Positions 7,957 through 15,471 of a stretch of DNA of 40,107 bases are shown one piece after another; positions within the stretch are counted from its first letter, which is position 1; every line of letters starts with the position of its first letter. The position numbers and the translations under genes are program-made. Origin of the DNA: an uncultured Dorea sp. (GTDB taxonomy: Bacteria; Bacillota; Clostridia; Lachnospirales; Lachnospiraceae); the NCBI GenBank assembly GCA_947645355.1, contig CANSCI010000013.1, positions 1-40,107 on the forward strand. Direction: 5' to 3'. A model generated the notes under the pieces. It searched no databases and was not told where the DNA came from. It worked only from the letters and a program-made list of their open reading frames with translations.

Positions 7957-8485
7957 TCTGTTCGTCCGGATTTGCGATCACAGAGGAATCCAGATACATG
8001 CCCTCTGCCGCTGCGGCATTCCTTGCACGCTCAATAGCAGCCTCTACCGCCGCCACCTCGCCTGTCAGGAACAGATAGGACTTTCCGCACATCCCTCTTG
8101 CAAGCCGCAGCTCGATCAGATCAACAATCGCCGTCTTGGCCGCCTCATCCGCCGCCACAATGATAGACGCCGCATCATAGGTCTCGATCACCCCGAGAGC
8201 CGCCACCTCTTCAATCTCTGTTGCCCCGTAGATTGCCGGGAAAATAGCCTCATGGGGATTCCCCAGCACAAAGCTTCCGATCAGCTGTGTACCGTGCTGT
8301 ACCTTTGCATTTTTAACGGCCGCATCTACCGCGCTTAAGTCCCCCGTAATGATCACAATGTATTTTCCGGGACATACAGTCTGCGCTTCAATGATCTTGA
8401 CGTCGGAAGTTTTTACCATAGCATCTGCCGCCACCACGCCCGCGGAGACAGTTTTATATTCTACCATTCCAATTGCTTTACTCAT
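7937..8485 (-). CDS. pduT: Trimeric BMC-T shell protein, PduT-like, with pore cysteine
   Basis: A 182-residue protein made of two tandem BMC domains (about residues 3-88 and 93-180), close to the length of PduT. Cys38 in TVCPGKY sits where PduT of enteric bacteria uses Cys38 of each subunit to bind a [4Fe-4S] cluster at the trimer axis. It would therefore be a shell facet component able to pass electrons across the shell. The next upstream gene (pduS, 18 bp away) is its usual redox partner. The 3' end of the gene forms the first unit of a tandem repeat. The cluster itself is inferred from the family, not shown. Confidence 0.9.
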   Translation of the reverse strand: MSKAIGMVEYKTVSAGVVAADAMVKTSDVKIIEAQTVCPGKYIVIITGDLSAVDAAVKNAKVQHGTQLIGSFVLGNPHEAIFPAIYGATEIEEVAALGVIETYDAASIIVAADEAAKTAIVDLIELRLARGMCGKSYLFLTGEVAAVEAAIERARNAAAAEGMYLDSSVIANPDEQIRRAIL

Positions 8486-8503
8486 TTTCAGTGTACGTCC
8501 TTT

Positions 8504-9829
8504 CTATCTCTCTATCACAATACATTTGTCAGATACTTCTTTGACCTTGCCGCTGATAGACGCATGGATCCCGACACTTAAGCCCTTGCCCGGTTCTGCG
8601 ATCATCTGCCCGGCTTCTACAGTATCACCCGGCTTTACAACTGCCGCGGCCGGAGCCCCGATATGCTGGCCAAGCAGGATCCTGACCCGCTTTACCTCTG
8701 CCTTCTCATCCTCCAGCGGTGCTTCCCTGTCATACTGGGTCAGGTCAAGCCGCGCCATCAGCCGCTCCATCGGAACCTTCCGGTACTCCCGCTCCGGCCC
8801 CACCGGCTTCGGTACGACTCCCTGAGGAGGACGGATACCGTTCATACGCAGCCCCGCTTTATAATCCGCCATCAGCGACCTTGGAGAAAGACTCTGCATA
8901 CAGGAATACATCTCGCATAGTCCGCAGGAGGAACAGAACATGGTATTTAAGTATACCTCCGTCTCCTGCATGTCCTTACAGGTTGCCGCCCTCATAAACT
9001 TATGCGGCTCGATGGGATGCCCCAGCCGGTTCCTCGGACACAGGTCCGTACACATGGTACACTGGCAGCAGGATGCAGCCGCACGCTTCAGGTCAATGGA
9101 TGCCTTCCGGTTCTTCTTCTGGATGATCAGGTGATCCTCCGGAAGGACAAGAACCGCGTTGGTCGTCTTCGTCACCGGCTGCGACCCGACGCCGATATTG
9201 CCCATCATAGGCCCGCCTACGAAATACACCGGATTTTTGACGGTCGGTCCTCCTGCCATGGCAACGACCTCCTCCAGTGTGCACCCGATAGGCACTCTCA
9301 CCGTCACCGGATGCTCCACTTCCGCAACTACTGAGACCAGCTTATCCACAACCGGAGTCTGAGCTTTCACTGCCCGGTATACATTGTAAACCGTCTCTAC
9401 GTTGAATACGGCAACACCACTCTCGATGGGAAGCCCGCCGGGCCTTACTACCTTTCCGGTCACTTCATAGATCAGCACCACTTCATCTCCTGCCGGGTAC
9501 ACCTCATCCAGCAGACCCAGTCTTACCCCTTCATACTCTCCGATACAGGCGTTCAGCGCCTCTATCGTCTTTTTGTAGGCTTTCTTGATGCCGATGACAA
9601 TATCCTTCGCCCCCACTGTCTGTCCGATCATATAGAAGGTTTCCACGATCTCCCGTGCATATTTCTCCAACAATTGTCTATGTAATCTCAGTAGTGGTTC
9701 ACATTCTGCACAGTTTAAGATAATCGTCTCCGCACGCGCATCCAGCTTCGCATAGGTGGGAAAACCTGCGCCGCCTGCGCCGACGATCCCGTTTTGCTGC
9801 AAGATGCCGCTTAATTCTTTCATTTCCAT
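8504..9829 (-). CDS. pduS: PduS-like/RnfC-like flavin and Fe-S electron-transfer protein
   Basis: A 441-residue RnfC-family protein. GAGGAGFPTYAKL (17-29) is the flavin/NADH-binding glycine-rich segment. A SLBB-like region follows near residues 165-215. Two ferredoxin-type motifs are present: C254/C255-x-C257-x2-C260-x3-C264-Pro and C299-x2-C302-x2-C305-x4-C310. The C-terminal part (about 390-441) looks like a lipoyl-like barrel. In Pdu systems PduS oxidises NADH and is thought to hand electrons to PduT or to cob(III)alamin reduction. Here no B12 enzyme is present, so the electrons may instead serve redox balance across the shell or the radical activase. It starts 9 bp after pduN. Confidence 0.9.
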   Translation of the reverse strand: MEMKELSGILQQNGIVGAGGAGFPTYAKLDARAETIILNCAECEPLLRLHRQLLEKYAREIVETFYMIGQTVGAKDIVIGIKKAYKKTIEALNACIGEYEGVRLGLLDEVYPAGDEVVLIYEVTGKVVRPGGLPIESGVAVFNVETVYNVYRAVKAQTPVVDKLVSVVAEVEHPVTVRVPIGCTLEEVVAMAGGPTVKNPVYFVGGPMMGNIGVGSQPVTKTTNAVLVLPEDHLIIQKKNRKASIDLKRAAASCCQCTMCTDLCPRNRLGHPIEPHKFMRAATCKDMQETEVYLNTMFCSSCGLCEMYSCMQSLSPRSLMADYKAGLRMNGIRPPQGVVPKPVGPEREYRKVPMERLMARLDLTQYDREAPLEDEKAEVKRVRILLGQHIGAPAAAVVKPGDTVEAGQMIAEPGKGLSVGIHASISGKVKEVSDKCIVIER

Positions 9830-9838
9830 AAATGTTCA

Positions 9839-10105
9839 CTACTCCAGTCCTGTTCCATCATCAATAATACCAATAATTGCTGCGTCCACAGGCGCGTCAG
9901 ATGCTATGCACCCTTTCCTGGCAGCACTTCCCTGGGCTACAAGAACATAATCCCCGATCCCCGCGCCGATATTATCAATCGCCACCAATTGCCCGGCCCC
10001 TTCTTTCATATGCTCTACGACCTCGACGATCATAAATTTATTCCCGACTAATTTGTCGTGTTTTCTTGTGGAAACAATGCTTCCGACAACTTTACCTGCG
10101 AGCAT
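9839..10105 (-). CDS. pduN: EutN/CcmL-type pentameric vertex protein (PduN-like)
   Basis: An 88-residue BMC-P vertex protein, normal length. It begins MLAGKVVGSIVSTRKH as the family does, and carries the conserved IDNIGAGIGDYVLVAQGSAAR and AIIGIIDD segments. Pentamers close the vertices of the polyhedral shell. It lies between pduL and pduS, and a long hairpin in the mRNA (10137-10168) precedes it. Confidence 0.95.
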   Translation of the reverse strand: MLAGKVVGSIVSTRKHDKLVGNKFMIVEVVEHMKEGAGQLVAIDNIGAGIGDYVLVAQGSAARKGCIASDAPVDAAIIGIIDDGTGLE

Positions 10106-10136
10106 AATTTACCTCCAATTTGTCCTGCGATGATCT

Positions 10137-10168
10137 GGTACGGCAAATGTGAAACCATTCGCCATACC
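10137..10168 (-). other. Intergenic mRNA hairpin between pduL and pduN
   Basis: Arms 10137-10149 and 10156-10168 pair along 13 bp (with two G-U pairs in the minus-strand RNA) around a 6-nt loop. No T run follows, so it is not a classical terminator. It could set processing or decay of the message and so the ratio of vertex protein to upstream shell proteins. Confidence 0.6.
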
Positions 10169-10170
10169 GG

Positions 10171-10815
10171 CTATTTCATTATAGTCACTGTCTGCCCGGT
10201 CGCTATCTTCGCTGCATTCGCCTCGTCTGTATCAATATGCATCTCCAGGGTAAAGCTTGGATCCACCCGGATCTGGACATGGTTAAATACAGTGCCTCTT
10301 TCATTGTCAGCCTTTACCGAAACTGTCTGACCGTCTGCAACACCAGCCGCCATGGCATCCTTCGGAGCCATGTGGATATGTCTCTTTGCAATGATGCAGC
10401 CTTCCTCCAGGTAAATCACGCCCTTCGGCCCTACGATGGCAATGGGGGCAGAACCCTTTGTATTGCCCGACTCCCTGATGGGCGCCTTCACACCAAGCTT
10501 AATGGCGTCTGTGGCGGAGATCTCCACCTGAGACTTGCTCCTCACAGGACCTAAGATCCTCACATTTTCAATCGCTCTTAATTTTAACCCGACGATCGTC
10601 ACCTGTTCATTGGATGCAAACTGCCCGCCCATCAGCTCCTTCTTCTTCGTCAGCTGGTAACCTTCACCGAACAGCGCTTCCACATGCTCCTGGGTCAGAT
10701 GGATGTGTCTTGCGGACACTCCGATGGGCACCAGGAAACCATTGCCTGATTTTTCCTGCTTCTCAATTGCTTCGATCACCATTCTGGCAATCAATTCTAC
10801 ATTCTGATTCTCCAT
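10171..10815 (-). CDS. pduL: Phosphate propanoyltransferase PduL
   Basis: A 214-residue PduL (PTAC domain duplicated). Metal-binding histidines are seen in SARHIHLT near the N terminus and in AKRHIHMAP further on. It converts propionyl-CoA and phosphate to propionyl phosphate, recycling CoA inside the shell. The N-terminal helix ENQNVELIARMVIEAIEKQ is an amphipathic encapsulation peptide. I prefer the ATG at 10815 over the in-frame ATG at 10827, because the AGG of the ribosome site directly abuts the latter. A GC-rich 76-bp gap with a loose hairpin separates it from the preceding shell gene. Confidence 0.93.
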   Translation of the reverse strand: MENQNVELIARMVIEAIEKQEKSGNGFLVPIGVSARHIHLTQEHVEALFGEGYQLTKKKELMGGQFASNEQVTIVGLKLRAIENVRILGPVRSKSQVEISATDAIKLGVKAPIRESGNTKGSAPIAIVGPKGVIYLEEGCIIAKRHIHMAPKDAMAAGVADGQTVSVKADNERGTVFNHVQIRVDPSFTLEMHIDTDEANAAKIATGQTVTIMK

Positions 10816-10891
10816 ATATAATCCCATCCTTTTTCTGCATCAGGGCCGGGAGTGCTGTCCCCGCCCCGACGCTTTTCCCATCACGTACTGA

Positions 10892-11323
10892 CTATTTCAA
10901 TACCGGAAGAATCTTCTCCACATCATCGTGCGGTCTTGGGATTACATGGGTAGCTACCAGTTCGCCAAGTCTTCCTGCGCTCTCAGCTCCGGACTCAACT
11001 GCTGATTTTACTGCTCCTACATCACCGCGTACCATAACACTTACCAGACCGGAACCGATCTTCTCTGTCCCTACCAGTGTTACGTTCGCTGCCTTCAGCA
11101 TAGTGTCTGCTGCCTCGATCGCTGCTACAAGTCCTCTTGTTTCAACCATTCCTAATGCTTCCTGCTGTGCCATCCTTTTTTCCTCCTTTGGCTGTTGTTG
11201 TTGATTTACTCTTTGTACCGTTTTACCGGGAGCCTTGGCCGCTGTGGCCTTAGCTGTTGTTTTTGCTGTTTTTGCTGCTGTTTTTGTTGCAGGCTTTGCT
11301 GCAGTTTTCTTTTCTTCCGCCAT
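10892..11323 (-). CDS. BMC-H shell protein with Lys/Ala/Thr-rich histone-H1-like N-terminal tail
   Basis: A 143-residue protein. Residues 51-143 are a canonical PduA-type hexameric shell domain with pore motif KIGSG, about 85 percent identical by eye to the shell protein at 11671-11946. Residues 1-50 are an added low-complexity tail rich in Lys, Ala and Thr ([20 protein letters not shown]) followed by QQQQ. The start at 11323 has AGGAGG at 8 nt spacing. An in-frame ATG at 11173 has AAAGGAGG at 7 nt spacing and begins exactly where the family normally begins. Both forms are therefore expected. In BMC-H hexamers the termini lie on the concave face, so a tail could reach out to nucleic acid, membrane or partner proteins; this is inference. 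Confidence 0.88.
   Translation of the reverse strand: MAEEKKTAAKPATKTAAKTAKTTAKATAAKAPGKTVQRVNQQQQPKEEKRMAQQEALGMVETRGLVAAIEAADTMLKAANVTLVGTEKIGSGLVSVMVRGDVGAVKSAVESGAESAGRLGELVATHVIPRPHDDVEKILPVLK
11171..11189 (-). promoter_or_regulatory. Internal ribosome site and ATG giving a tail-less shell protein
   Basis: TCCTCCTTT at 11181-11189 reads AAAGGAGGA on the minus strand, seven bases before the ATG at 11173-11171. The site is inside the coding region and is read as Pro-Lys-Glu-Glu-Lys-Arg. The protein starting here (MAQQEALGM, 93 residues) matches the normal start of PduA-type proteins and that of the neighbouring paralog. Confidence 0.75.
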
Positions 11324-11340
11324 CTCTCCTGCCTCCTACT

Positions 11341-11622
11341 TTACAATCGGCTGGCGCTGAGTTCTACCATCTTCACGATTTCTTCATGGGGGTTTGCGAT
11401 AATGGCCTTGGCCGCGATCTTTTTGATCGACTTTTCAGACGCTGCCTCCACAGCCTCCGTCACGGCGGATACGCTTCCTTGTATGACGATCGTCACAAGC
11501 CTGCCGCCCAGTTTCTTTTCCCATGTTACAAATTCTACATCTGCCGTCTTCAGCATGATGTCGATTGCAGTAATCGCCGCCGATGTGCTGGGGATTTCAA
11601 TAAATCCATATGATTTTCCCAT
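11341..11622 (-). CDS. BMC-H shell protein (93 residues)
   Basis: A single-BMC-domain protein starting MGKSYGFIEIPSTSAAITAID and ending shortly after ANPHEEIVKMVE. The pore loop reads EKKLGGRL rather than KIGSG, so its hexamer should have different selectivity from the PduA-like subunits. It lies 17 bp before the tailed shell gene and 48 bp after the PduA-like gene. It resembles accessory BMC-H subunits of other glycyl radical loci, but I cannot assign it to a named Pdu protein. Confidence 0.9.
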   Translation of the reverse strand: MGKSYGFIEIPSTSAAITAIDIMLKTADVEFVTWEKKLGGRLVTIVIQGSVSAVTEAVEAASEKSIKKIAAKAIIANPHEEIVKMVELSASRL

Positions 11623-11670
11623 GAAACCGACTCCTCACTCTTCGTTTCGTTTGCCAGTATCAGCTGATAA

Positions 11671-11946
11671 CTAGATCGTTGGAAGGATCTTCTCTACATC
11701 ATTGTGCGGTCTTGGAATTACGTGGGTAGCTACCAGTTCGCCAAGTCTTCCTGCACTCTCAGAGCCTGCCTCTACAGCTGCCTTAACGGCTCCTACATCA
11801 CCGCGCACCATAACTGTTACCAGTCCGGAACCGATCTTCTCTGTCCCTACCAGTGTTACCTCTGCTGACTTTGTCATTGCGTCTGCTGCCTCAATCGCTG
11901 CTGTAAGTCCTCTTGTTTCAACCATTCCTAATGCCTGCTGTGCCAT
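11671..11946 (-). CDS. pduA: BMC-H shell protein, PduA-like (91 residues)
   Basis: A canonical hexameric shell protein with MVETRGL, pore motif [18 protein letters not shown] and [15 protein letters not shown]. The start at 11946 follows CAGGAGG; a longer in-frame start at 11982 lacks such a site. Protein and DNA are very similar to the domain of the tailed paralog at 10892, pointing to a recent duplication or gene conversion. It is expected to be a main facet component and diffusion pore for small diols and aldehydes. Confidence 0.93.
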   Translation of the reverse strand: MAQQALGMVETRGLTAAIEAADAMTKSAEVTLVGTEKIGSGLVTVMVRGDVGAVKAAVEAGSESAGRLGELVATHVIPRPHNDVEKILPTI

Positions 11947-11993
11947 TTTAAATTCCTCCTGATTTTTATATTTTGAATTCATTATAACAGATA

Positions 11994-12311
11994 CTATCTT
12001 GTTTTATCCATACCGCTTAGCTTCAACATCTTCTCGGTATCCTTTTCGGGCCTTGGAATTACATATGTCGTAATTACCCCCGTGATCTCGTTCGCCTTCG
12101 CCACTGCAGCCTCCACCGCAGCCTCCACGGCTGTGACGCTTCCCCTGAACTTTACTGCTACGATCAGAGGTACGGGCAATGCATCCGCATTTGCCGGCTT
12201 ATTTTTGTCGAATGCCTCCAACCGGACATCCGCCGCCTTACACCCGGCATCCGCCGCCGCAAAAGCCGCGACCAGACCAAATAACTCTACGATTCCAACT
12301 GCCTCTCCCAT
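11994..12311 (-). CDS. BMC-H shell protein with proline-rich insertion at the pore
   Basis: A 105-residue BMC-domain protein ([24 protein letters not shown] ... [17 protein letters not shown] matches the family). In place of the short KIGSG pore loop there is a longer segment, [15 protein letters not shown] (about residues 34-48). The central pore should therefore be altered, narrowed or gated. It is the first of four consecutive shell genes and lies 18 bp after the zinc-family alcohol dehydrogenase. Confidence 0.88.
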   Translation of the reverse strand: MGEAVGIVELFGLVAAFAAADAGCKAADVRLEAFDKNKPANADALPVPLIVAVKFRGSVTAVEAAVEAAVAKANEITGVITTYVIPRPEKDTEKMLKLSGMDKTR

Positions 12312-12329
12312 ATGTATCTCTCCTATTTA

Positions 12330-13535
12330 CTACTGATTGATGATCGCAATCTTCAGACCTTCCATCTTCAGATTCGTCACATGGGCCTCGTTGATCTGAT
12401 CCAGCGGGAACCTGTGAGTGATCAATTTGCTCATCGGCAGCCCGATCCCCTTTGCCCTCTTTAAGAAATCAAAGGTGGTCGCATAATCCCTCAGAGTATA
12501 TACCCAGGATCCGACGGTGGTGATCTCCTTGGAGCAAATATCAAAATGCGGATTGATGGTGGCATCCCCGCCGTTGATAAAGAACCCAAGTTCGCAGAGC
12601 CCGCCGCCGTTGCGGATAAATTTGTAAATATTTGCATGTGCCACCGGTGAACCGGTACACTGGAACGCAAAATCTGCAAGATGTCCGTCAAAGCAGTCTG
12701 CCACTGCCCCGGAAAGAGCCTCAATTCCCTTGTGATCCTTGAAGTTCACGGACTTTGTAGCGCCCATCTCTTTCGCAAAATCCAGTCTCTTCTGCTCTCC
12801 GTCCACAGCCACGATGTTTTCAATACCCATGGTACGCAGGATTGCGATACAGATCAGTCCGATGGGACCGCACCCCTGGACAACGACTCTGCTGTTAAAT
12901 CTTAAGATCCCTGTCGTCTTTGCACGCTCTACTGCGTGGATCAATACTGCACATGGCTCGATCAGGATCCTGGAATCCAGATCCAGGTCGCTGACATTAA
13001 ATACTGTGGAGCCGCCCCGGATCACGATATAGTCTGCAAACCAGCCGTTTAAGTGGATGTCATCGTCCGGGAGCAGTCCGTATACGTCAGCCCCTCCTAC
13101 GTTCTGCTTGTTCAGGTCGTACATGGTAATATCCGGATTGTCCTTGAAGATCATACAGGTAACTACCTTATCTCCAAGCTTTAAGTCCTTGCCTGCGCTG
13201 TCTTTCTTTACGTTCTTTCCCATCTTTACGATCTCGCCGGTCCCTTCATGCCCAAGGACAACCGGGATCAGTGAAAACGGATCTCTCTTGAACTCGTGGG
13301 CGTCTGTCCCGCATACGCCGCAGCCTTCCACTTTGACCAGCATATCGTCGTCCCCGATCTCAGGGATGGGATACTCTTTAATATCATAGTGCTCCAATGC
13401 CGTGAGCATTGCTACCTTTGATGTGGCAGGAATTGTGCCGCGTGCTGCCGGGGTCGGAGCGGAAACTGATTTTTCCAGCATCCCTTCCAGTACCTGCTTC
13501 ACGATAGCTTCCACATTTGCTGAATTCATATCCAT
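12330..13535 (-). CDS. Zinc-family alcohol dehydrogenase with N-terminal encapsulation peptide (candidate lactaldehyde reductase)
   Basis: A 401-residue medium-chain dehydrogenase. The catalytic zinc motif is GCGVCGTDAHEF with GHEGTGE, and the nucleotide motif is GCGPIG. The first about 20 residues (NSANVEAIVKQVLEGMLEK) form an amphipathic encapsulation helix, joined to the enzyme by an Ala/Pro/Ser linker. The usual four-cysteine structural zinc lobe is missing: after GDKVVTC no CxxC cluster follows. The ATG at 13535 is chosen since GGAGGAG lies 6 nt upstream; a TTG at 13550 is in frame but overlaps that site. A lumenal enzyme beside a fuculose-phosphate aldolase suggests reduction of lactaldehyde to 1,2-propanediol, but propionaldehyde reduction is also possible. 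Confidence 0.87.
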   Translation of the reverse strand: MDMNSANVEAIVKQVLEGMLEKSVSAPTPAARGTIPATSKVAMLTALEHYDIKEYPIPEIGDDDMLVKVEGCGVCGTDAHEFKRDPFSLIPVVLGHEGTGEIVKMGKNVKKDSAGKDLKLGDKVVTCMIFKDNPDITMYDLNKQNVGGADVYGLLPDDDIHLNGWFADYIVIRGGSTVFNVSDLDLDSRILIEPCAVLIHAVERAKTTGILRFNSRVVVQGCGPIGLICIAILRTMGIENIVAVDGEQKRLDFAKEMGATKSVNFKDHKGIEALSGAVADCFDGHLADFAFQCTGSPVAHANIYKFIRNGGGLCELGFFINGGDATINPHFDICSKEITTVGSWVYTLRDYATTFDFLKRAKGIGLPMSKLITHRFPLDQINEAHVTNLKMEGLKIAIINQ

Positions 13536-13551
13536 AATATTCTCCTCCAAC

Positions 13552-14940
13552 TTAACGAATGCATAAGCTCTCTGACATTACGCAACGTCTTCTTTTTGTA
13601 AATGTACTTGCACTTGTAAGGCCCTCGCCGGTCCTGCTTGCGATGGTAAAGGTACAGAAGCCTTCGCCTCCGAACCCCAGCGCCGCATAGGAAGGTGCGT
13701 TTTTCACCAGGATCGCAGTGTCGATCGCCTTGGCATAACGTGTGATATTGTCGATGTTCTTTGAGTGGATGTGGGCGGAATGGCGGTTGCCGTGCTCCAG
13801 CCATACGGCCTTCTCTACCGCATCCTCAAAATCCTTCGCCCGCACAACACCCAGTATCGGCATCATCAGCTCTGTGGCAATCAGCGGATGCTCCTTCTCA
13901 CCTTCAAATACAATACATCTGATATTGTCCGGCACGGATACTCCGATCATCCCCAGCAGTGTCTTGGCGTCACGGCCCACACATTTCCGGTTAAGTCCCT
14001 TCGGTGTCAGCACAGTGCTTACTAACCGATCCTGCTCCTCTTTGGATGCAAGATAGCAGCCCTGCTCCGCAGTCATATAGTGCATCAGCTCGGATACGAC
14101 AGAATCTACCGCCACGATCTCTTTCTCTGCGATACACGGAAGATTGTTGTCAAAGGTACATCCGTTGACAATATCTCCCGCTGCTTTCCGGATATCGGCC
14201 GTCTCGTCTACAAGCGCCGGCGGGTTTCCTGCCCCTGCTCCGATCCCTCTCCTTCCCGAGGAGAGCACTGCCGTCACCACTCCCGGGCCTCCGGTTGCAG
14301 CGATCAGCTGAATGTCCTTGTGCTTCATCATAATGTTGCTGCTGTCCATGGTAGGCTTTGCCACCGTACATGCAATATTCTCCGGACCGCCTGCCTCCAC
14401 GGAAGCCTCGTTCAGCATATTAATGGCATACTGCGATGTCCTGACTGCCGCCGGGTGCGGGTTAAAGACAACGGTATTGCCGCCTGCCAGCATCCCGATG
14501 GTATTGCAGATCACCGTCTCGCTTGGGTTCGTACACGGGGTGATGGCCCCGATCACTCCGAACGGTCCCATCTCGATCAAGGTCAGCCCCTTATCCCCGG
14601 ACCACGCTGTTGTGGTGATATCCTCCGTACCCGGAGTCTTCTCGGCAACCAGCTGGTGCTTCAAGATCTTATGAGGGACATTGCCCATCCCTGTCTCTTC
14701 CACACCCATGCGCGCCAAAATCTCTGCATTCTCTTTCGTCTTCCTGCGGATGTTTGATATAATCTGTTCTCTCTGGTCCATAGACATCCTGTGAACATAG
14801 GATTGTGCTTTTTTTGCCGCCGCAATTGCGTCGTTCATGTCGTCAAACACACCTTTGCTCCCGGTTGCGCCTGCTGCTAACTGAAGTTTCGCCATAACTT
14901 CTTTCACAACATCCTGAACCATCTGTTCATTTATAGACAC
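13552..14940 (-). CDS. pduP: CoA-acylating propionaldehyde dehydrogenase, PduP-like
   Basis: A 462-residue aldehyde dehydrogenase of the PduP/EutE group. Catalytic Cys269 lies in NGCTFDNNLPCIAEKE. The N-terminal EQMVQDVVKEVMAKLQ is the encapsulation helix known for PduP. It oxidises propionaldehyde with CoA and NAD+ to propionyl-CoA and NADH, which PduL then uses. The start is GTG at 14940, preceded by AAAGGAGG; the first codons overlap the end of the GlcG-like gene by 10 bp. Acetaldehyde is an alternative substrate. Confidence 0.93.
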   Translation of the reverse strand: MSINEQMVQDVVKEVMAKLQLAAGATGSKGVFDDMNDAIAAAKKAQSYVHRMSMDQREQIISNIRRKTKENAEILARMGVEETGMGNVPHKILKHQLVAEKTPGTEDITTTAWSGDKGLTLIEMGPFGVIGAITPCTNPSETVICNTIGMLAGGNTVVFNPHPAAVRTSQYAINMLNEASVEAGGPENIACTVAKPTMDSSNIMMKHKDIQLIAATGGPGVVTAVLSSGRRGIGAGAGNPPALVDETADIRKAAGDIVNGCTFDNNLPCIAEKEIVAVDSVVSELMHYMTAEQGCYLASKEEQDRLVSTVLTPKGLNRKCVGRDAKTLLGMIGVSVPDNIRCIVFEGEKEHPLIATELMMPILGVVRAKDFEDAVEKAVWLEHGNRHSAHIHSKNIDNITRYAKAIDTAILVKNAPSYAALGFGGEGFCTFTIASRTGEGLTSASTFTKRRRCVMSESLCIR

Positions 14941-15446
14941 GAAATTACCTCCTTTAGCATCTCCCTGCCGTAAGCTGCAAGAAATGTATCTTCTTCGGCG
15001 TTTCCGCCGCTTACGCCAAGGGCGCCTATGATTTTTCCTTCTGTCTCAAGCGGTTCTCCGCCGCCGAAGATTACGATCTTTCCTTCATTGGTAAACTGGA
15101 TCCCGTAGAGGGGCTGCCCGGGCTGGCTAAGCCGGGCAAGCTCTGCCGTGGACATCTTAAGGCCTGCCGACGTGTATGTCTTGTTCACTGCAATATCATA
15201 GCTGGCTATATACGCGCCGTCCATACAGTGCACCGCCGTAAGCCTCCCAGCATCATCCGACACCGCGATCACCACCGAAAGGCCCATCTCGGACGCTTTC
15301 TGCTCCACCTTCTCAATCAGGGACTTTGCCAGAGCCAATGTCATTTTGTGCTTTTTGCATCTGCACGGATGAGATTTCGCATCCTGTCCTGCGGACATCT
15401 GTCTCATAACAGCTTCCACAGCCTTTGAAATCATCTGTTCGTCCAT
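14931..15446 (-). CDS. GlcG/HbpS-domain protein (PduO C-terminal-like) with encapsulation peptide and metal-site-like linker
   Basis: A 171-residue protein. Residues 35-171 form a GlcG/HbpS (DUF336) domain like the C-terminal part of PduO, with VVIAVSDDAGRLTAVHCMDGA and FGGGEPL. This domain often accompanies Pdu and glycyl radical compartments; its role is unsettled, with haem or cofactor binding proposed in relatives. Residues 1-18 (MDEQMISKAVEAVMRQMS) look like an encapsulation helix. Between them lies H26-x-C28-x-C30-x2-H33, a compact possible metal site. No adenosyltransferase domain is present, in keeping with a B12-independent pathway. Confidence 0.85.
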   Translation of the reverse strand: MDEQMISKAVEAVMRQMSAGQDAKSHPCRCKKHKMTLALAKSLIEKVEQKASEMGLSVVIAVSDDAGRLTAVHCMDGAYIASYDIAVNKTYTSAGLKMSTAELARLSQPGQPLYGIQFTNEGKIVIFGGGEPLETEGKIIGALGVSGGNAEEDTFLAAYGREMLKEVISCL

Positions 15447-15471
15447 ATCATTCCTCTCAGTCGGGAAGTAA

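Noticed and set aside
10892-11323. Separate small gene for a histone-like protein fused by sequencing error
   Set aside because: The frame is open and unbroken from tail to shell domain, and the second ribosome site encodes sensible residues in frame, so a fused gene with two starts is the simplest reading.
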